64,000 nt of DNA from Candidatus Olsenella pullistercoris. Lineage in GTDB: Bacteria > Actinomycetota > Coriobacteriia > Coriobacteriales > Atopobiaceae. The DNA is taken from NCBI GenBank assembly GCA_019116525.1, contig DXBM01000044.1, positions 1 through 64,000 on the forward strand. The letters are read 5' to 3'. This document shows, piece by piece, positions 1-7,957 of the stretch (its first letter is position 1; every line of letters starts with the position of its first letter). A model generated the notes under the pieces. That model saw nothing but the letters and a program-made list of their open reading frames with translations, did no database searches and was not told the DNA's origin. Position numbers and translations under genes: made by a program.

Positions 1-34
1 CAAGAAGAAGCAGCCACCCGAACCCGCAAGCTGA
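1..34 (+). CDS. Possible 3' end of an off-window gene
   Basis: Reading in frame from base 2 gives a short Lys/Pro-rich tail (KKKQPPEPAS) ending at a TGA at 32-34. A basic, proline-rich C-terminus is plausible for a protein whose body lies left of the window, but only ten codons are visible, so neither the reading frame nor the family can be tested. If real, the gene converges on thyA. Confidence 0.25.
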   Translation, partial: KKKQPPEPAS

Positions 35-79
35 AAGTGCAAAACGCAGACCCTTTGCACTTTGCACTTTCGCACTTTC
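34..79. repeat. Inverted repeat plus tandem GCACTTT motifs
   Basis: AAAGTGCAAA (34-43) is repeated in inverse as TTTGCACTTT (54-63) with a 10-nt spacer. GCACTTT then recurs at 64-70 and after a C at 72-78. It lies just after the putative stop at 32-34 and before the twin-hairpin element. It could be a weak terminator or a protein-binding site; no T-run follows immediately. Confidence 0.4.
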
Positions 80-129
80 ACAAGAATTTGCGTCAATAAC
101 TCAAAAAAGCACTTGACAAAACGCTTCAT

Positions 130-330
130 GGCGCCTTGTCCCGTGCTCAGACAGCTTCGCCGGGCACAGGTCGCCCGGCTGCAGAACTGCGCGCGGGACA
201 AGGCGCCAGGCCACGCGCTCGAGAAACGCAGGCAGGCAAGAGGCGGGCTTTGTCCCGCCGCGAGTTCTTGCCGAGCGCCCTTCTCGGCAAGCTGTCTGAA
301 CGCCGGGGCAATGCCCGCCTCTTGCCTGCC
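130..330. repeat. Twin-hairpin element, copy 1 (downstream of thyA)
   Basis: Two large hairpins lie side by side. Hairpin A has a 14-bp perfect outer stem (130-143 with 194-207) and an inner CCGGGC/GCCCGG stem (160-165 with 173-178). Hairpin B has an 18-bp perfect outer stem (231-248 with 313-330) and a 9-bp inner stem (267-275 with 283-291). Between outer and inner stems both carry a conserved motif pair, CAGACAGCTT and AGAACT, in opposite orientations. The core of hairpin B (255-307) matches 37900-37952 at 52 of 53 positions, while the outer stems of the two copies are unrelated. Hairpin B ends 8 nt from the thyA stop codon. There is no T-run, so it does not look like an ordinary terminator. 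Confidence 0.85.
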
Positions 331-338
331 GGGTGGCC

Positions 339-1187
339 CTAGACCGCGATGGGGATGTTCCTCACCTGCGGGCCGTGCTGGTAGTTCTCGACGATGAGGT
401 CGTCGGTCGTGAAGTCGTAGAAGTTCGTGACCTCGGGGTTGAGGCGCACGGTGGGGGCGGAAAAGCGCGGGCGCGAGATGAGCTCACGGATGATGTCCAC
501 GTGCCGGTCGTAGATATGCGCGTCGGCGATCATGTGGACGAGCTCCCCAGCGACCATTCCGCTCACCTGGGCCACCATCATGAGCAGGATCGCGTACTGG
601 CAGACGTTCCAGTTGTTGGCGGCGAGCACGTCCTGGCTGCGCTGGACGAGCACCATGTTGAGCGTGGGGCGGTCCTCGCCGGGCTCCTGCGTAACGTTGT
701 AGATGGCGTTGTACGCGCACGGGTACAGGTGCATCTCGGAGAGGTCCGAGAATGTGTAGAGGTTCGTCATGATGCGACGGGAGTAGGGGTTCTCGCGCAG
801 GTCAAAGAGGACGCGGTCCATCTGGTCGAACTCGCCCTCGGGGTAGCGGCTCTTGACGCCCACCTGGTAGCCGTAGGCCTTGCCGATCGAGCCCGTCTCG
901 TCGGCCCACTCGTCCCAGATGTGGGAGTTCAGGTCATGGATGTTGCTTGACTTGCGCTGGTAGATCCACAGGACCTCGTCCATGGCGGACTTGAGCGCCG
1001 TGCGGCGCAGGGTGAGCGCGGGGAACTCCTCGCGCAGGTCGTAGCGGTTGCACACGCCAAAGCGCTTGATGGTGTAGGCGGGCGTGCCGTCCTCCCAGCG
1101 AGGCCGCACCCTCTGCCCCTCGGTCGTCGTTCCGTGCTCGATGATGTCGGAGCACATCGCAACAAAGATGTCGTCAGCCTTGCTCAT
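339..1187 (-). CDS. thyA: Thymidylate synthase (Bacillus/phage phi3T-like ThyA)
   Basis: Converts dUMP and methylene-THF to dTMP and DHF in the cytosol. The 282-residue length is normal for ThyA. The nucleophile is Cys157 in LYPCAYNAIYNV; the nucleotide-binding QRSQD (182-186) and the DAHIYDRH (222-229) segments are present. The active-site context resembles B. subtilis ThyA (LTPCVYETQWYV) rather than the E. coli form (LPPCH..FQF), so it belongs to the Bacillus/phi3T-like subgroup. The start overlaps the end of the small upstream gene by 14 bp, suggesting co-transcription with the 1174-2709 genes. No dihydrofolate reductase gene is adjacent, unlike many thyA loci. The stop is followed after 8 nt by the twin-hairpin element. 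Confidence 0.93.
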   Translation of the reverse strand: MSKADDIFVAMCSDIIEHGTTTEGQRVRPRWEDGTPAYTIKRFGVCNRYDLREEFPALTLRRTALKSAMDEVLWIYQRKSSNIHDLNSHIWDEWADETGSIGKAYGYQVGVKSRYPEGEFDQMDRVLFDLRENPYSRRIMTNLYTFSDLSEMHLYPCAYNAIYNVTQEPGEDRPTLNMVLVQRSQDVLAANNWNVCQYAILLMMVAQVSGMVAGELVHMIADAHIYDRHVDIIRELISRPRFSAPTVRLNPEVTNFYDFTTDDLIVENYQHGPQVRNIPIAV

Positions 1188-1509
1188 GGCAGCCTCCCCG
1201 CCCGTGCCATGCCCTGCTCACGGGCTCGTCCGAAAACATGTCGTCGAGGTTGAGGTCGAGATCGGGTGGGGCCTCCTCAAGGCGCGCTCCCTCGTCGGAC
1301 GCTCCCCTGGGCCCCTCGGCGACGGCCCCGACGAGCCAGCCGACGCAGCCGGACGCGCTCGTCACGAGCGCGAGCAGAAGGCCAACGACAACCAGGAAGA
1401 CAACGTAGGCACCAGCGCCCGACCTTGAGTTGTTGGGATCGGTCGTGCCGCTCGCGCTCTCGATGACGGGTTGCTGCGCGCCCGTCCCCTCGTCCCGCTC
1501 ATCGCTCAC
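1174..1509 (-). CDS. Small single-pass membrane protein of unknown function
   Basis: About 111 residues. I chose the GTG at 1509 because GAGAGGAG lies 4 nt upstream; an ATG at 1536 in frame is the alternative. The N-terminal ~30 residues are polar (Asp/Glu/Ser/Thr). One hydrophobic segment, AYVVFLVVVGLLLALVTSA, spans roughly residues 34-52, followed by a short Gly/Val-rich stretch and an acidic C-terminal tail. No recognised domain. It overlaps the thyA start by 14 bp and is oriented with the Nudix and thioesterase genes, but its membrane anchor suggests no obvious link to dTMP synthesis. Conserved coding is supported mainly by position, RBS and the membrane segment. Confidence 0.6.
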   Translation of the reverse strand: MSDERDEGTGAQQPVIESASGTTDPNNSRSGAGAYVVFLVVVGLLLALVTSASGCVGWLVGAVAEGPRGASDEGARLEEAPPDLDLNLDDMFSDEPVSRAWHGRGGCHEQG

Positions 1510-1558
1510 GTGACTCCTCTCGTCGCTCCCAATCATAGCAGGGCCCTGTCGGGTGGCC

Positions 1559-1978
1559 TCACAGCTGCTGGTCAGAGAACGTCTCGTCCCAGTAGTAGGC
1601 GACCTTGCGGGCAACTGTCTCGTCGGCGGGCATCCAGTCGAGGGAGCCAAGCTCCTCGCGAGAAACCCAGCGCAGCTCGGAGTGGACGCGCTCGTCGCGA
1701 GTGGGCTCGGAGCCGTCCGCCAGCCGGCAGACGAGGCACTCCATCGTGAGAGCCTCGTCGCCGGAGCCCAGCAAGACCGTGTCGAAGGGCCACGCCGAGG
1801 CGACCTCGCAGCCCAGCTCCTCCATGAGCTCGCGCTCGAGCGCCCGCTCGGGGGCCTCGCCCTGCTCGACCTTGCCGCCCGGGAACTCCCAGCCTCCTTG
1901 CCCCTCGTCCGCCCGGCGGGCGGCGAGCACCAGCCCGTCCCGATGGATGATGGCGGCGACGACGTTCGCGCTCGTCAT
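1559..1978 (-). CDS. Nudix hydrolase (MutT-like NTP pyrophosphohydrolase)
   Basis: 139 residues, typical of MutT-size Nudix proteins that hydrolyse oxidised or non-canonical (d)NTPs. The Nudix box is complete from about residue 34 to 56 (GGKVEQGEAPERA, then LERELMEELG), with the metal-binding REx2EE part intact. The N-terminal VVAAIIHRDGLVLAARR strand and the GGWEFPGGK segment fit the MutT/8-oxo-dGTP clade, but substrate cannot be fixed from sequence. The start overlaps the stop of the upstream thioesterase by 4 nt (ATGA), so the two are translationally coupled. Confidence 0.9.
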   Translation of the reverse strand: MTSANVVAAIIHRDGLVLAARRADEGQGGWEFPGGKVEQGEAPERALERELMEELGCEVASAWPFDTVLLGSGDEALTMECLVCRLADGSEPTRDERVHSELRWVSREELGSLDWMPADETVARKVAYYWDETFSDQQL

Positions 1979-2709
1979 AGCTCGACCCCTCTCCTTGCGC
2001 TCTGGAGCCGCACGACGGCGAAGGTGACCCCCTGGGAGCCCTCAAGGCGGACGTCCCAGCCGTCCTCGCACGCCGAGACGACGGGGAGCACCTCGTCGCC
2101 GGCGAACGCCATCGTGCGGTACTGTACCTGCAGCCTGCCCACGGGCGCCTCGACGCCGAGCGCCGCGAGGGCGTCGGTCGCGAAGCGCACGTAGTTGGCG
2201 TTGTTCACGTGCCGGTTGGTGTCAAGGTCGCAGCGCGCGACCGTGCGCGCCGGGGCCTGCTGCCCCTCGCCCTGCGTGCGCAGGCGCTTGGGCAGGGGGC
2301 TCATCTCGAGGCGGCTCTCGTGGGTGAAGTAGACGAGCTGGTCCTCGGGCACCCGCGTGGCGTGGCCGCGCACGGCGTCAAAGACGAACCACTGGGAGTC
2401 GGCCCGGACGATCGGGCGGCCCTGGTCGTCGGCGATCTGGAAGTTCCTAAGGGCGTGCGCCCGGGTCATCTCGTAGCACCAGGTGGACGCGGTGATGCCC
2501 TCGCCGAACTCCGGCAGCCGGTCTATCTCCACCATCCAGTTCGCGAGCACCCAGGCAAGGCCCCGCGAGCCCATGTCGTCGAGTCCGGGCCCGAGCTCCA
2601 TGGACTGAAAGGTCGAGCAGTCCTGCAGGTAGTTCATCATGGAGACGAGCGAGAGACGTCCCGTCTCGTCGCACTCGCTGTAGCGCACCCGTCCCGAGAA
2701 ATAGTACAT
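1975..2709 (-). CDS. Acyl-ACP thioesterase (FatA/FatB-like)
   Basis: About 244 residues with a double hot-dog fold expected for acyl-ACP thioesterases, which release free fatty acids from acyl-carrier protein in the cytosol. The N-terminal hot-dog begins at FSGRVRYSECDETGRLS. The C-terminal hot-dog carries the catalytic-type motif DLDTNRHVNN at residues 161-170, matching the N-x-H-V-N-N signature of the family. I chose the ATG at 2709 because AAGGGGGG lies 4 nt upstream; an in-frame GTG at 2727 would add six residues. It heads the minus-strand group that continues into the Nudix gene by an ATGA overlap. Confidence 0.88.
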   Translation of the reverse strand: MYYFSGRVRYSECDETGRLSLVSMMNYLQDCSTFQSMELGPGLDDMGSRGLAWVLANWMVEIDRLPEFGEGITASTWCYEMTRAHALRNFQIADDQGRPIVRADSQWFVFDAVRGHATRVPEDQLVYFTHESRLEMSPLPKRLRTQGEGQQAPARTVARCDLDTNRHVNNANYVRFATDALAALGVEAPVGRLQVQYRTMAFAGDEVLPVVSACEDGWDVRLEGSQGVTFAVVRLQSARRGVEL

Positions 2710-2785
2710 GCCGCCCCCCTTGGTCACTTCCGGAAAACCTTACCAGCTTGTGGGCCGGTGCGCGAGAAATGCATCTGTGGCGGTG

Positions 2786-2791
2786 TAGAAT
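2786..2791 (+). promoter_or_regulatory. Candidate -10 (TAGAAT) for the oxidoreductase-azlCD group
   Basis: TGTAGAAT (an extended -10 form) lies about 30 bp before the start at 2822. No convincing -35 is visible at the expected spacing. The same TAGAAT hexamer with a TG two bases upstream recurs at several other starts in this window. Confidence 0.35.
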
Positions 2792-2821
2792 CTGTCGCAG
2801 GAAACGAGGGAAGGGGAGAGC

Positions 2822-3883
2822 ATGGGAGCTGTCAGGTTCGCGACGATCGGCACGAGCGGCATCTGCGAGCGGTTCGTCGAGGCGCTCGCCGAGGCGCAGG
2901 GCGCGGAGTACGTTGCCGCTTACTCGCGCGACCTCGAGCGCGCCCGGGCGTACGGCGAGCCCAGGGGCGCGCGCCTGTTCTTCGACGACCTCGACGCGCT
3001 CGCGGCGTGCGAGGAGGTCGACGCCGTCTATGTTGCGAGCCCCAACGCCGCGCACGCCCCGCAGACGCTCAAGATGATCGCCGGGGGCAAGCACGTGCTC
3101 GTGGAGAAGTCCCTCGCATCGAACGAGCGCGAGGCCAGGGTCGTCTTCGACGCGGCGCGCGAGCGCGGCGTGGTGGTTCTCGAGGCCATGCGCAACCTGC
3201 ACGTCCCCACGTTCGCAGCCATCGAGCGCGCCGTCGCCGAGGAGCTGGGCCCCGTGCGCCTCGCCACCCTGCGCTTCTCCAAGGTGACCTCGCGCATGGC
3301 GCGGCTGCGCGCGGGCGAGCGCCTCAACGTGTTCGACCCCGCCCTTGCCGGGGGCGCCCTCATGGACATCGGGGTCTACTGCGTTGAGCCCGCCGTCGCC
3401 CTCTTCGGCAGGCCCGAAACGGTCCGCGCGCTCGCGGTGACGGCCCCGGTTCCGGGCTGCGCCGAGGGCGACCCCTGTGACACGGCGGACCTCGCCGGCG
3501 AGGCGCTTCTCGGCTACGGCGACAAGATCGTGAGCCTCTCCTACGGGAAGATGAGCGACGACGTCCTTCCCTCGCAGGTCGAGGGCGAGGAGGCCACGCT
3601 CGCCTGGGACCAGACCTCCTGCCCCGTGAACCCCCGCGTCTACGAGCACGAGGACAAGGGCATGGTGTTCCGCGTCGAGCAGGCCCCCTTCCGCCCCATT
3701 CCCGTCGAGGTCCCGGACAACGACATGGTCTGCGAGATCGACGACTTCGTCGCGGCGGTGAGGGGCGTCCCCGAGGCGCTCGCGGCGCGCGACCGCTTTG
3801 AGCGCGTGACCGTGGACTCCCTGGCCGTCATGGACGAGATCCGCCGCCAGGTGGGCGTCCGCTTCCCCGCGGACCTCGCGTAG
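2822..3883 (+). CDS. Gfo/Idh/MocA family NAD(P)-dependent oxidoreductase
   Basis: 353 residues with a two-domain architecture: an N-terminal Rossmann fold starting VRFATIGTSGIC (residues 4-15), then the larger C-terminal Gfo/Idh/MocA domain. These enzymes oxidise or reduce sugars, inositols or related alcohols with NAD(P). The motif usually read EKP in the family appears here as VEKSLASN, a Ser replacing the Pro. LAGGALMDIGVYC is the conserved substrate-domain segment that supplies the active-site Asp. The start ATG follows GGAAACGAGGGAAGGGGAG. azlC begins 2 bp after its stop, so the three genes are probably one transcript, though a functional link to azlCD is unclear. Confidence 0.88.
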   Translation: MGAVRFATIGTSGICERFVEALAEAQGAEYVAAYSRDLERARAYGEPRGARLFFDDLDALAACEEVDAVYVASPNAAHAPQTLKMIAGGKHVLVEKSLASNEREARVVFDAARERGVVVLEAMRNLHVPTFAAIERAVAEELGPVRLATLRFSKVTSRMARLRAGERLNVFDPALAGGALMDIGVYCVEPAVALFGRPETVRALAVTAPVPGCAEGDPCDTADLAGEALLGYGDKIVSLSYGKMSDDVLPSQVEGEEATLAWDQTSCPVNPRVYEHEDKGMVFRVEQAPFRPIPVEVPDNDMVCEIDDFVAAVRGVPEALAARDRFERVTVDSLAVMDEIRRQVGVRFPADLA

Positions 3884-3885
3884 GC

Positions 3886-4587
3886 GTGGCCGCTCGCGAC
3901 GACGCGCGCGCCGCGCTCTCCGCGGCGCTCCCGGTCATGCTCGGGTATGCGGCAATCGGCGTGCCCTGCGGCGTGATGGCGGCCGAGGTGGGCCTGCCGC
4001 CGCTCGCTGCATTCCTGCTCTCGGCGACCTTCTACTCGGGCGCCGGCCAGTTCATGATGGCCTCGCTCGCGCTCGCGGGGACACCCGTGGCCTCGATGGT
4101 CGCGAGCGTCGCCCTCGTGAGCACCAGGCAGCTCCTCTACTCTGCCGCGCTCTCCCCGTACCTCGCGAGCGCCCCGCGCCCGCTCGCCGCGCTCTTTGCG
4201 GCAACGGTCACCGACGAGAGCTTTGGCGTGAACCTCGAGCGGCTCGCGGGGGACGCCTCCTGGACGCCCGAGCGCGCCACCTTGGTCAACCTGATGAGCA
4301 TGCTCGCGTGGGCGCTCGCCAACGCGCTCGGAGCCCTGGTGGGTCCCGTGCTTGCCATTCCTACGGCCATCATGTCCTTCGCCATGACGTCGATCTTCGT
4401 GTGCCTGCTCGCGGGGCAGCGCTGGGTCGCCCGCACGATTGCCGCTGCGGCGACCGCCGCCGTCGCGGTCGTGGGGCTCAAGGCGGTCGGGGCGGGCTCG
4501 CTCGCCGTCCTTCTCGGCGCCCTTGCGGGCGTCGCCGCCGGCCTTGCCGTGGGCGAGCGGGGAGGCAGGGGAGGCGAGGGAGCGTGA
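3886..4587 (+). CDS. azlC: AzlC family branched-chain amino acid exporter, large subunit
   Basis: 233 residues, very hydrophobic, with several predicted membrane segments. The family hallmarks LGYAAIGVPCGV (residues 19-30), SATFYSGAGQFMM and TRQLLYSAALSPYL are present, as is the TDESFGVN segment. AzlC with AzlD forms an inner-membrane exporter of branched-chain amino acids or analogues. The GTG start sits 2 bp after the preceding stop with no clear RBS of its own, so translation probably relies on coupling. A Gly-rich basic/acidic C-terminus (GERGGRGGEG) ends at a TGA overlapping the azlD start. Confidence 0.9.
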   Translation: MAARDDARAALSAALPVMLGYAAIGVPCGVMAAEVGLPPLAAFLLSATFYSGAGQFMMASLALAGTPVASMVASVALVSTRQLLYSAALSPYLASAPRPLAALFAATVTDESFGVNLERLAGDASWTPERATLVNLMSMLAWALANALGALVGPVLAIPTAIMSFAMTSIFVCLLAGQRWVARTIAAAATAAVAVVGLKAVGAGSLAVLLGALAGVAAGLAVGERGGRGGEGA

Positions 4588-4895
4588 GCCAAGGTGAGTT
4601 CCTCGTCTTCTACCTCTGCGTCCTTGTCGTCATTCTCGCCTGTCGGTGCGTGCCGCTCCTGGCCCTCAAGGGCCGTGCCCTCTCGCCCCGCGTGAGCGAC
4701 GCGCTCTCCCTCATACCTCCTGCCGCCTTTGCCGCGCTCGTCGCCAACGACCTCTTTGACCCGGTGGCCGGCATCTCCGTTCCCGGCGTTGCCGCGGCGC
4801 TGGTCGTTGCCCTCGTGGCGAGAAGGACCGGCTCGCTCATCTGGTGCGCGCTCGTGGGGATGGCGGCGTACGCCGCGCTCGGGCTCGTTGCGTGA
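4584..4895 (+). CDS. azlD: AzlD family branched-chain amino acid transport subunit
   Basis: 103 residues, the normal size of AzlD, with three to four hydrophobic segments (FLVFYLCVLVVILACRCVPLL near the N-terminus). The motif R-x-VPL-L and the LSLIPPAAFAALV region are characteristic. It starts at a GTG that overlaps the azlC stop by 4 nt (GTGA). AzlD is the obligatory small partner of AzlC in the exporter. No regulator of the AzlB/Lrp type is adjacent. Confidence 0.88.
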   Translation: MSQGEFLVFYLCVLVVILACRCVPLLALKGRALSPRVSDALSLIPPAAFAALVANDLFDPVAGISVPGVAAALVVALVARRTGSLIWCALVGMAAYAALGLVA

Positions 4896-4938
4896 CGCTC
4901 CGGCGCGCCAGGCCGCCCAGGGGCCGCGCGGCGTGGGG

Positions 4939-5910
4939 CTAGCTCGGGTAGGCGATGACGTCCGAGCTTCCGAAGCGCGACGAGCCGTCATCGGCTGAGC
5001 CGTAGGGGCTCAGCGGGTCGACGACGATGCGGACGGCGCCAGGCAGGGCGCGCGCCTCGTACGAGGTCACCGGGCCCTCGATGACCTCTCCGTCGATCTC
5101 GAGCGGCACCGGTGCGGCCGACTCGATCTTGATCTGGGCCCCCTTGAAGCTCTCGAGGTGGGGGCGGCCAATCGCCTTGCCGGCGCGGTCGACGAGGCCA
5201 AAGGCGAGCGGGGCGATGAGCCCGGCGGCGTCGGTCGTCTCGACCATGACGACGTCGAGCAGGCCGTCGTCCATGCGGCAGTCGGGGACTATCTGGATGT
5301 CGCCCTGGATCATGGCGTTGTTGGCGACCATGCAGGTGATCCCGTCGCGCTCGTGGGTGACGCCGTCGACCGTGATCGAGAAGTGCTGCACGTCCGGGCG
5401 CGGGTTGGACAGCGCCGCGGCGAAGTAGGCTGCCTGTCCCATGACTCGCTTGTTGGGCAGCGCCGCCTGCATGAGCTGCGCGTCGAAGCCCGTTCCCGAC
5501 ATGAGGGCAAACCCCCTGCTCCGTCGCTCGCCCTCGGGGCTTGCCCAGGAGATCTCGCCGAGGTCGAGCTGGGCGGTCTTGCCAATGCGGCAGGCGCGCG
5601 CGAGCGCGGAGGGCTCGGGGGCGTTGCCGATGTTGGCGCACAGGAGGTTGGCGGTGCCAGAGGGGAAGACGCAGGCCGTGACGTCGCGCCCGCGGAGCTC
5701 GTAGAGCAGCGCGGCGACCGTGCCGTCGCCGCCCGAGACGACCACCACGTCAAAGTCCTCGGCGTCCGCGCAGGCGCGGCGCGCGTCTAGGCTGCGGGAG
5801 AGCAGGCGGACGACGCACTCGTCGCCCTCGCGCAGGAGCGCTCGCTCGAACTGGTAGACGGCGTCAGAGCCAAATCCGGACCTGGGATTGTGAATGACGA
5901 GCGTGCGCAC
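4939..5910 (-). CDS. Diacylglycerol/lipid kinase family protein (YegS/DgkB-like)
   Basis: About 323 residues. The DAGK catalytic domain runs from VRTLVIHNPRSG at the start through the ATP-binding VVVVSGGDGTVAALLYEL and FPSGTANLLCANIG motifs, followed by a C-terminal beta-sandwich ending near VRIVVDPL. Such proteins phosphorylate diacylglycerol or related lipids at the membrane face, or recycle DAG made by cell-envelope polymer synthesis. I chose the GTG at 5910 because GGGGAGGGG lies 4 nt upstream; an ATG at 5952 would add 14 poorly conserved residues. It is divergent from the RNase D gene. The C-terminal ~20 residues are Ser/Asp-rich and unlikely to be structured. Confidence 0.9.
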   Translation of the reverse strand: MRTLVIHNPRSGFGSDAVYQFERALLREGDECVVRLLSRSLDARRACADAEDFDVVVVSGGDGTVAALLYELRGRDVTACVFPSGTANLLCANIGNAPEPSALARACRIGKTAQLDLGEISWASPEGERRSRGFALMSGTGFDAQLMQAALPNKRVMGQAAYFAAALSNPRPDVQHFSITVDGVTHERDGITCMVANNAMIQGDIQIVPDCRMDDGLLDVVMVETTDAAGLIAPLAFGLVDRAGKAIGRPHLESFKGAQIKIESAAPVPLEIDGEVIEGPVTSYEARALPGAVRIVVDPLSPYGSADDGSSRFGSSDVIAYPS

Positions 5911-5979
5911 GGAGCCCCTCCCCGGGACCGATGACGGTCGATTCTGTATCATGGTGCGTGCGGCCTTGCCGCGCCTTCA

Positions 5980-7146
5980 GTGTACCCAAACCCCGCGCGG
6001 GAGAATCGAACAGCCTTGTACCTCTCCACCCAATCCGAGCTCGAAGGCTTCTGCGAGCTCATCTCGTCCTCCAAGGTCCTCGCCGTTGACACCGAGTTCC
6101 TTCGCGAGAGGACCTACTACCCCAAGCTCTGCCTCGTGCAGGTGGCCGCCGGCGACGCGATCGCCGCGGTCGACCCCATCGCGATCGAGGACCTCTCGCC
6201 CCTGGCCGAGCTCCTCGCCGACCCCACGGTGACGAAGGTCATCCACGCGTGCTCCCAGGACATCGAGGTTTTGCTCGACGGCATGGGGTGCGCATGCGCG
6301 CCGGTCTTTGACACGCAGCTCGCCGCCGCGTTCCTGGGGATGCGCCAGCAGGTCAGCTACGGCTCGCTCGTCGAGGCGTACTGCGGGGTGAGGCTTCCCA
6401 AGGCGGAGTCGCTCACCGACTGGTCGAGGCGCCCCCTCGATCCCGAGCAGCTCGCCTACGCCGAGGACGACGTGCGCTACCTCCCGGGCATCTACGAGCG
6501 GATGATGGGGGAGCTCGTCGAGCGGGACCGCCTCTCGTGGGTCCTTCCCGAGATGGCCGCGCTCTGTGACGTCTCGCGCGCTCGGCGCGAGCCGCGCGAG
6601 GCCTACCGCAGGCTCAAGCGCGCGTCCTCCCTCACGAGGCGTCAGCTCGCCGTCGCGCGGGAGGCCTGCGCCTGGAGGGAGGAGACGGCGGCGCGCCGCG
6701 ACGTCCCCCGCAAGTGGGTCGTCTCGGACGAGGTCGTCGTCGAGGTGTGCAAGCGCGCCCCCACCTCCCTCGATCGCCTGCGCCGCATCCGCGGAACGGA
6801 CCAGCTCGGCGAGCGCGACGCGCGGGAGCTTCTCGAGGCCGTGCAGCGCGGGCTCTCGTGCCCCGCCGACGAGTGCCCCAGGGCGTCGCGCCACGCGCGC
6901 CCCACCGCCGAGGCCGAGGGCGTCGTCGACCTCATGTACGCGGTGCTGCGCCTCGTCTCCGAGAGGAGCGGCGTCGCGACGCAGCTCATCGCAACCCGCG
7001 ACGACCTGCTCGACTTCCTCCAGGACCGCGAGTCCTCGCCCCTTGCGGCGTCGTGGCGCTGGGAGCTCGCCGGCAGGACCCTCTCGAGGCTGCTGGCGGG
7101 CGAGGTCGGGCTCACGGTGAAGGGCGGCCGGATAGAGTTCCTGTAA
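5980..7146 (+). CDS. rnd: Ribonuclease D-like 3'-5' exonuclease with HRDC domain
   Basis: 388 residues, the usual RNase D length. The DEDD exonuclease domain shows DTE at residues 37-39, the second Asp in HACSQDIEVL (D94), and YAEDD (160-164) forming the DEDDy-type Exo III motif. An HRDC-type helical region follows (about 210-290, PRKWVVSDEVVVEVCKRAP). RNase D trims the 3' ends of tRNAs and other stable RNAs. The start is uncertain: GTG at 5980 is given; a TTG at 6016 (just before YLSTQSELE) is also possible and would lose only 12 residues of non-conserved sequence. It is divergent from the lipid kinase gene. Confidence 0.88.
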   Translation: MYPNPARENRTALYLSTQSELEGFCELISSSKVLAVDTEFLRERTYYPKLCLVQVAAGDAIAAVDPIAIEDLSPLAELLADPTVTKVIHACSQDIEVLLDGMGCACAPVFDTQLAAAFLGMRQQVSYGSLVEAYCGVRLPKAESLTDWSRRPLDPEQLAYAEDDVRYLPGIYERMMGELVERDRLSWVLPEMAALCDVSRARREPREAYRRLKRASSLTRRQLAVAREACAWREETAARRDVPRKWVVSDEVVVEVCKRAPTSLDRLRRIRGTDQLGERDARELLEAVQRGLSCPADECPRASRHARPTAEAEGVVDLMYAVLRLVSERSGVATQLIATRDDLLDFLQDRESSPLAASWRWELAGRTLSRLLAGEVGLTVKGGRIEFL

Positions 7147-7252
7147 GGCTTGCGTCGCGTCCGCTCGGGCGTCGCCGCGTTCTTGTCCGGCGCGGTGGGT
7201 AGAATGGTTGGCGAGAGGGGCCGGCCGGCCCCGCGCGCAGATTGGAGCTTCC

Positions 7253-7957
7253 GTGCCGTACTACGGGTTTGGCCTCTATGGCGTTGACTACACGTATTAC
7301 ATGGTCGTCCTCGTGGCGCTCGTCCTAGGAGTTGCCGCACAGGGCTACATCAAGAGCACCTACCGCAAGTGGTCCCAGGTAGACGCCGGCATCGAGGGGA
7401 CGGGGGCCGACGTCGCCCGCCGCATGCTCGCCAGCGGCGGCGCGGGGTCCGTCGGCATCACGAGGGTCGCGGGGTCCCTGACCGACCACTATGACCCCCG
7501 CGACAACAAGCTGCACCTCTCCGACGACAACTACCGCGGGGCCTCGGTCGCCTCCGTTGCCGTCGCGTGCCACGAGGCGGGCCACGCGATCCAGGCCGCC
7601 AAGGGCTTCGGGTTCTACCGCCTGCGCACGATGCTCGTTCCGGCGGTCACCATCGCCGAGCGCTCGTGGGTGCTCGTCCTTCTCGCCGGCGTCTTTCTGA
7701 GCATCAGCGGCTTCGTGCAGCTCGCGATCCTGCTCTTTGCCGTCTCCGTCGTCTTCCAGCTGGTGACGCTTCCCGTCGAGATCGACGCGTCGCGCCGCGC
7801 CGTGGCCTACCTCTCCGCGCACGGCTCCGGCCTCGACGAGCGCGGCGCGCGCGCCGTGCTCACCGCCGCTGCGCTCACCTACGTCGCCGCTGCGCTCACC
7901 TCCATCATGCAGCTCGTCTACCTCCTCGGCCGCTACGGCGGCAGGAGCAACGACTGA
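7253..7957 (+). CDS. Membrane zinc metallopeptidase (YugP-like)
   Basis: About 234 residues starting at a GTG preceded by TTGGAG. An N-terminal hydrophobic segment (YYMVVLVALVLGVAAQGYI) anchors it; the zinc motif HEAGH lies at about 107-111 in VACHEAGHAIQAA; two further hydrophobic stretches follow (VLVLLAGVFLSISGFV and LAILLFAVSVVFQLV). The conserved LPVEIDASRRAVAYL segment between membrane helices is diagnostic of the YugP / DUF-type membrane peptidase family. Substrates are not known. The stop overlaps the xseA start (TGATG), so the gene is coupled to xseAB. An ATG-less upstream extension to 7208 is open but has no RBS. Confidence 0.85.
   Translation: MPYYGFGLYGVDYTYYMVVLVALVLGVAAQGYIKSTYRKWSQVDAGIEGTGADVARRMLASGGAGSVGITRVAGSLTDHYDPRDNKLHLSDDNYRGASVASVAVACHEAGHAIQAAKGFGFYRLRTMLVPAVTIAERSWVLVLLAGVFLSISGFVQLAILLFAVSVVFQLVTLPVEIDASRRAVAYLSAHGSGLDERGARAVLTAAALTYVAAALTSIMQLVYLLGRYGGRSND

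Noticed and set aside
136..342. Short plus-strand reading frames within the twin-hairpin element
   Set aside because: They are made of the inverted-repeat sequence itself; no RBS and no protein-like composition. The same applies to frames at 37696-38272.
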